Shown: positions 4,936 to 8,260 of the stretch, piece by piece
Position numbering within the stretch: the stretch's first letter is position 1
Layout: the number at the start of each line of letters is the position of its first letter
Source of the DNA: an uncultured Acetatifactor sp.
GTDB taxonomy: Bacteria; Bacillota; Clostridia; Lachnospirales; Lachnospiraceae
DNA: 8,260 nt
Direction: 5' to 3'
Assembly (NCBI GenBank): GCA_948496895.1
Contig: CAOOJO010000103.1
Coordinates: 1-8,260 of the forward strand
Made by a program: the position numbers and the translations under genes
Notes under the pieces: generated by a model
Seen by the model: only the letters and a program-made list of their open reading frames with translations
Databases searched by the model: none
What the model was told of the DNA's origin: nothing

Positions 4936-5488
4936 CCGCCTGGCCTCCTTCCCATTCATAGCTGTCCTCGTTGGCTGTCAGCTTCGAATCCCAATCCGCG
5001 TAGGGGGTGCCATCCTCTCCGTACAGCACCGCCGTGCACTCCTGAATCACTACCACATTGAAGTCCTCCGTATAGGGCGGCGGGGTGGTCTCGGGATTCC
5101 CGTCCGGCACCGTCACGGTGGGCAATGTGATCTTCACGTCCAGGTTCTCCGTAGCCCCTCCCACCGGGAGGATCTCGTCGTAGTACCAGTATCCGTCCCC
5201 GCCGTCCCGCCATCCCGCGCTGCCGTTGTACTCCAGCCCGTAGGCGCTGCCCGCGAAGGCCCTCAGCCGGACATAGCACTCCGTGTTTCCCGTATTGCCC
5301 AGCCGGATGTGCTTCGTCCAGTCGGAGAACTGCTCCGTCATCTGGGACTTAGGATTCACCGTAATCTGATGGCCTCCCCTGGCCGTGGCAAATGTGGTAA
5401 AATAGGCCTTCGCGCTGCCCACGGAGGCTCCCGCCACAAGGGCCAGCGCAATGGCAGCCGTACATACTGTCCTCTTCGTCCGCTTCAT
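4928..5488 (-). CDS. SipW-dependent-type secreted protein, TasA/camelysin-like (186 residues)
   Basis: The N-terminus MKRTKRTVCTAAIALALVAG followed by ASVGSAKAYFTTF (21-33) matches the SipW-type signal: a basic n-region, a hydrophobic core, then a small-residue stretch running into AYFT. The mature domain shows HIRLGNTGNTECYVRLRAF (60-78), the unpaired-strand motif of TasA-like proteins, and DGGDGYWYYDEILPVGGATE (95-114), a recurrent motif in this group. No C-terminal membrane helix or sorting signal is present, so it would be released or polymerised. TasA forms amyloid-like or donor-strand fibres in Bacillus biofilms; a similar fibre role here is inference. ATG 5488 is chosen over the in-frame GTG at 5497 because AGGAGG lies 8 bases before the ATG and directly abuts the GTG. 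It starts 12 bases after the pilin-like gene and overlaps the next gene by 8 bases. Confidence 0.8.
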   Translation of the reverse strand: MKRTKRTVCTAAIALALVAGASVGSAKAYFTTFATARGGHQITVNPKSQMTEQFSDWTKHIRLGNTGNTECYVRLRAFAGSAYGLEYNGSAGWRDGGDGYWYYDEILPVGGATENLDVKITLPTVTVPDGNPETTPPPYTEDFNVVVIQECTAVLYGEDGTPYADWDSKLTANEDSYEWEGGQADE

Positions 5489-5500
5489 GTCCGCCACCTC

Positions 5501-6709
5501 CTACCTTTCCGCCCCTGCTTCGCTCTCGGCCACCGTCCCGCCGATGTCCTGGCGGTCGGTGGTCCACTGATAAGTGTTCTGCTCTGTGTCGTAGCGGAAC
5601 CGGTTCTCTACGCCATACCCGCTTTTGCTGTCCTCGTCATATTCGTTCTCGAAGGAAAATGTGATGGGGCCTCCATCCTCTCCGTCCGTTATCACGGACT
5701 TGCTCTCGTCATCGGACACGGTAATCTGGCAGTTGGCGCCGCTGTACACCTCCGTCACCGTCACCACCGCCTCCGCCGGGATATGCTCCAGGACGACTTC
5801 CTGGATGCCCACTGCCGAGAAGGTGAGGGAGACTACGTTGCTGTAGACGATTTCCGCATCCTCGTCAGCGCTCTCCCTGGCCACCACATCGAAGACGAAG
5901 GTCGCATCCCCCTGGGAAGCATTGTACTCCGTCAGCTCCTTGGTGATCCGGATGCTGCCGTAGCGCAGCTCCTGGGCGGGCTTGAGGACTGCCTCTCTGG
6001 TATATTGCCAGGTGTCGTCCGCAGTGCCGTCGTACTGGTACAGAGACCAGGGCAGGGATACGATCATAGGGGTAAAGGTGTACGTATATTTCGGGCTTTT
6101 CGCCTCGTCCACCACGATCAGGTACAGGCCCAGATCCATATCGGCGAATGCCTCCGGCTCCACGATGGAGCCGTCCTGGCCCACATGGACGGCGCTTTCA
6201 TAGGTGGCCGGTATCCTTGGCTCTCCCACAGGATTCCCCTCCTCGTCCAGCTCATAGATCAGAGCCATGGCGGCTGCGGACAGGTTCTTCCAGCCATCCT
6301 CGGATACGGACATCTCCTGCCAGCCATCCTCCGTTACGCTCAGGTTCCCGAACTCCTCCGAGAGCCGATATTTGCCTGTCTCCAGCATGTCCGCCAGCTT
6401 CCACGCATGTACGTCCAGCTCTCCGTCAGCGGTGCCGTCGCTTCCTTTGATCCGGGCCATGTCCATGGCCATGCCCGCTGAGTCATCGTCCGCCGGCAGC
6501 CTCAGGGCCAAAGCGCCCCTTTCCTCCATATCCACCCGCAGGGCAGCCTGCGCCCGGGGCACATTGCACAGGACGGCAGCCAATACCAGGGACAGCAGGC
6601 CGATGCCCGCCAGAATCCTATTCCCCGGGATGCTTTTCGTTGGAATGCTATTCTTCCATAGAATGCTATTCTTCCATGGAATGCTCCTCTTCCATCTTCT
6701 CATGCGCAT
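5501..6709 (-). CDS. Pilin-like secreted protein with Cna-B-type domain, no sorting signal
   Basis: This 402-residue protein has an unusually long, repetitive basic n-region (WKRSIP, WKNSIL, WKNSIP; residues 6-23), then a hydrophobic core (32-48) and a likely cleavage after RAQA (55). The N-terminal domain (about 57-245) has GKYRLSEEF, DLGLYLIVV and YTFTPMIVSLPW, typical of pilin N-domains of gut Firmicutes. A Cna-B/transthyretin-like domain follows (about 250-358): GSIRITKEL, VTVTEVYSG, ITFSFENEY. Lys257, Glu320 and Asn355 occupy the places expected for an intramolecular isopeptide bond. The C-terminus, GYGVENRFRYDTEQNTYQW plus an acidic tail, has no LPxTG motif and no membrane helix, odd for a protein next to two pilus-type sortases. 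ATG 6709 follows a GGAGGGAGG tract; ATG 6703 is also possible. The 5' end overlaps the class C sortase gene by 44 bases within an 18-bp tandem repeat. Confidence 0.82.
   Translation of the reverse strand: MRMRRWKRSIPWKNSILWKNSIPTKSIPGNRILAGIGLLSLVLAAVLCNVPRAQAALRVDMEERGALALRLPADDDSAGMAMDMARIKGSDGTADGELDVHAWKLADMLETGKYRLSEEFGNLSVTEDGWQEMSVSEDGWKNLSAAAMALIYELDEEGNPVGEPRIPATYESAVHVGQDGSIVEPEAFADMDLGLYLIVVDEAKSPKYTYTFTPMIVSLPWSLYQYDGTADDTWQYTREAVLKPAQELRYGSIRITKELTEYNASQGDATFVFDVVARESADEDAEIVYSNVVSLTFSAVGIQEVVLEHIPAEAVVTVTEVYSGANCQITVSDDESKSVITDGEDGGPITFSFENEYDEDSKSGYGVENRFRYDTEQNTYQWTTDRQDIGGTVAESEAGAER
6642..6695. repeat. 18-bp tandem repeat, three copies, in the sortase/pilin gene overlap
   Basis: The copies are 6642-6659, 6660-6677 and 6678-6695. 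Copies 1 and 2 (GGAATGCTATTCTTCCAT and AGAATGCTATTCTTCCAT) differ at the first base only; copy 3 has CTC for ATT. In the pilin frame they encode the hexapeptides WKNSIP/L and WKRSIP. In the sortase frame they encode the EEEHSMEE tail and its stop codon (6666-6668). The 18-bp unit keeps both frames. Confidence 0.93.
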
Positions 6710-7613
6710 GTTCCTCCCTCCCTCGCTTCGAGTCTTTTTTCTTTCCTACACTTTTGCTCGCCATGACGAAGATGCCCATTAATATGATCATGGCTAATAT
6801 CAGTACCAGGTAGAGCATATAGTAGCTCTGGATGGATTCCACCATATTCCCTACCGGGGTCTTCTCCTGTGGCTCCTCCTCGCCGCTATAGGCCGTGCGG
6901 CTCCCCCGCACCAGGAGGCGGTGGGAGTTCACGCCATAGGGCGTGCAGGTCAGCAATGTCACATAGTCCTCTCCCGGGATGACCTGCATGGCTCCGGTGA
7001 GGGCTTCCAGGTCGTCCTTGTCTATCATGGGCAGGATATTGTCCACCTCATAGGCAAGCACTTCATCTAATATATGGATATAGAACCGGTCTCCCGGCTC
7101 CATCTGGTCTAAATCCGTGAACAGCCTGGCGCTGGGCAGTCCCCTGTGGGCCGCCAGCACACAATGGGTGCCTTCCCCGCCAATGGGCAGCTTCGTGCCG
7201 CTCACATGCCCGATGCCTGTCTGGAGGATGTCGTCCGCCGTGCCGTGATAGATGGACAGCCGGACATCTATCTTCGGGATGGTGAGATACCCCATGACCC
7301 CGTTCCCTGCGGCATTCAGGACCTTCCAGTATTCCGTGTCCTCCAATCTGAGGTCTCCGTCCGGGCTTTCCCCGCCGCCAAAGGCATCGCCGGTGAAGTC
7401 GTTCTGGGCAAAAGCGTCATTGAAGGCATGGGCCGCTCCCCATTCCCTGCTGTAGTCCTCCGGCATAAGCTCCGCCACCACCTCCTCGTAGGTGGAAATC
7501 AGCTTGCTCTGGCGGTAGGCGTTCCACTGGTCGGACACGGCGGGATAGGCGAATATCCCCAGGCCTATGAGGAATATCAGGGCGAACAGCAGGTTAATCA
7601 GTTTTCTTTTCAT
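6666..7613 (-). CDS. Class C (pilus-type) sortase
   Basis: This 315-residue sortase has an N-terminal membrane segment (about 5-25), a lid/linker region (about 70-95), a catalytic core, a C-terminal membrane helix (about 264-286) and a charged Lys/Glu/His tail. Signatures are CVLAAHRGLPSARLFTDLDQ (His156) and LLTCTPYGVNSHRLLVRGSR (Cys223, Arg232). HRGLPSA plus TCTPYGVNSHRLLVRG identifies class C, which polymerises pilin subunits through isopeptide bonds. The usual DP(F/W) lid motif is not obvious; DAF at 76-78 lies where it might be. ATG 7613 (MKRKLINLLF) is preceded by GGAGG six bases away. A longer frame to 7739 gives Arg-rich shadow sequence antisense to nothing but overlapping the previous gene, and was rejected. 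It overlaps the upstream sortase by 20 bases and the pilin-like gene by 44 bases. It is clearly paralogous to the upstream sortase. Confidence 0.93.
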   Translation of the reverse strand: MKRKLINLLFALIFLIGLGIFAYPAVSDQWNAYRQSKLISTYEEVVAELMPEDYSREWGAAHAFNDAFAQNDFTGDAFGGGESPDGDLRLEDTEYWKVLNAAGNGVMGYLTIPKIDVRLSIYHGTADDILQTGIGHVSGTKLPIGGEGTHCVLAAHRGLPSARLFTDLDQMEPGDRFYIHILDEVLAYEVDNILPMIDKDDLEALTGAMQVIPGEDYVTLLTCTPYGVNSHRLLVRGSRTAYSGEEEPQEKTPVGNMVESIQSYYMLYLVLILAMIILMGIFVMASKSVGKKKDSKRGREEHAHEKMEEEHSMEE

Positions 7614-8260
7614 CTTGCTCCTCCGGCCAGTCGTTCTTCCAGCCCTCCGGTTCCCCTTCCGGCCAGTCGTCCCGCCAGTCTGTATGGCTTTCCGCCACCG
7701 TGGAAGCCTCCGGGCGGCTCCCGGCCTCCCCGCAGTCATCCGTCCCGGATTTCCTCCCGGCTCCTGCTGTCAGGTTCCTCCGCCTTCTGTCATAGAGATA
7801 GAGGAACAGGATGAACGCTCCGGTAACCGCCAGCCCCACCATGACCCACAGCAGATAATTGGTGTGGATGCTGGGGCCAGAGTATGCCGCCATGGCCACC
7901 TCTATATCCTCTATGTCCTCATAGTCCACCCGGCTCCCCCGCACCAGCAGACGGTGGCTGTTCACGCCATAGGGCGTACAGGTCATCAGGGTCACCAGGT
8001 CTTTGCCATCCTCCGCGGCCAGGCCGCTGGTATCCGATGGTTCTACTACCGATATATGGTCAACCATGTAGCAGAGCCTTTCGTCCAGCACGGATAGGAA
8101 GAAATAGTCTCCCTCTGCCAGTTGGTCCAAATCCGTAAACAGGGTCGCGCTGGGCAGGCCTCTGTGGGCCGATATCACCGCATGGGTGCCCCCGCCGCCT
8201 ACCGGGAGGGAGCTCCCCTCCAGATGTCCCGCCGCCCTTTCCAGCACGTCTTCGTCCGTG
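7594..8260 (-). CDS. Class C (pilus-type) sortase, 5' end beyond right window edge
   Basis: The 221 visible C-terminal residues begin in the core (TDEDVLERAAGHLEG); the N-terminal anchor and lid are off the edge. Catalytic motifs are VISAHRGLPSATLFTDLDQ (His32 of the visible part), TLMTCTPYGVNSHRLLVRGS (Cys94, Arg103) and a C-terminal membrane helix (about 134-155) followed by RRRR. A 60-residue cytoplasmic-side tail ends in an acidic Trp/Pro-rich repeat (DWRDDWPEGEPEGW, NDWPEEQ), encoded by a duplicated 12-base segment (CCGGCCAGTCGT). A GTG at 8247 could be mistaken for a start, but the motif order shows the frame continues upstream. Tandem class C sortases usually belong to sortase-assembled pilus loci, with different sortases handling shaft and accessory subunits. 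The stop overlaps the next sortase gene by 20 bases, indicating coupled translation. Confidence 0.92.
   Translation of the reverse strand, partial: TDEDVLERAAGHLEGSSLPVGGGGTHAVISAHRGLPSATLFTDLDQLAEGDYFFLSVLDERLCYMVDHISVVEPSDTSGLAAEDGKDLVTLMTCTPYGVNSHRLLVRGSRVDYEDIEDIEVAMAAYSGPSIHTNYLLWVMVGLAVTGAFILFLYLYDRRRRNLTAGAGRKSGTDDCGEAGSRPEASTVAESHTDWRDDWPEGEPEGWKNDWPEEQDEKKTD

Noticed and set aside
4832..6481. Long open plus-strand frame (549 codons)
   Set aside because: It is antisense to three recognisable secreted-protein genes, has no domain or plausible start site, and is the usual mirror frame of GC-rich coding DNA.
7614..7739. N-terminal extension of the second class C sortase
   Set aside because: The extra 42 residues are Arg/Gly-rich shadow of the preceding sortase tail. 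ATG 7613 has a good ribosome site and begins a normal membrane anchor.
1..8260. Insertion sequence, tRNA or rRNA genes, phage attachment sites
   Set aside because: I saw no transposase motifs, no cloverleaf-like segments ending in CCA and no long terminal inverted repeats at the operon edge inside the window.

Overview
The window comes from a GC-rich Gram-positive bacterium, most likely a gut Clostridia or Lachnospiraceae-type Firmicute. The signs are strong AGGAGG-type ribosome binding sites, class B and class C sortases, a SipW-type (ER-type) signal peptidase and SipW-dependent secreted proteins. Genus-level assignment is not possible from the sequence alone.

Positions 8260 down to 623 hold one tightly packed minus-strand operon whose promoter and first gene(s) lie beyond the right edge. 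In transcription order it encodes: a class C sortase (5' end cut by the window), a second class C sortase, a pilin-like secreted protein with a Cna-B-type domain but no sorting signal, two small secreted proteins with SipW-type signal peptides, a cell-wall protein ending in a PPKTS sorting signal, a MucBP/Gly-rich membrane-anchored surface protein, a SipW-like signal peptidase, and a class B sortase. Most genes overlap or are separated by fewer than 15 bases. The exception is a roughly 200-base spacer before the signal peptidase that contains a 35-bp tandem repeat. The inferred logic is that the SipW-like peptidase matures the two SipW-type substrates, the class C sortases polymerise pilin-like subunits, and the class B sortase attaches the PPKTS protein to the cell wall. 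The product would be a mixed sortase/SipW surface appendage or matrix.

Positions 241-622 are AT-richer and organised differently. At the left edge is the N-terminal half of a MarR-family regulator (minus strand), with a near-consensus promoter overlapped by two perfect palindromic operators. Running the other way is a compact plus-strand unit: a sigma-A promoter, a 5' hairpin, two tandem 47-nt repeats, an intrinsic terminator, a ribosome binding site, and the first ~20 codons of a small protein. This is the architecture of a type III toxin-antitoxin locus, with a repeat RNA antitoxin followed by an attenuating terminator and then an endoribonuclease toxin. The toxin is cut off at the stop codon of the class B sortase gene. 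The region therefore looks like an orphaned RNA antitoxin left where the surface operon abuts a broken type III locus. This is the least expected element of the window and the one most worth checking.
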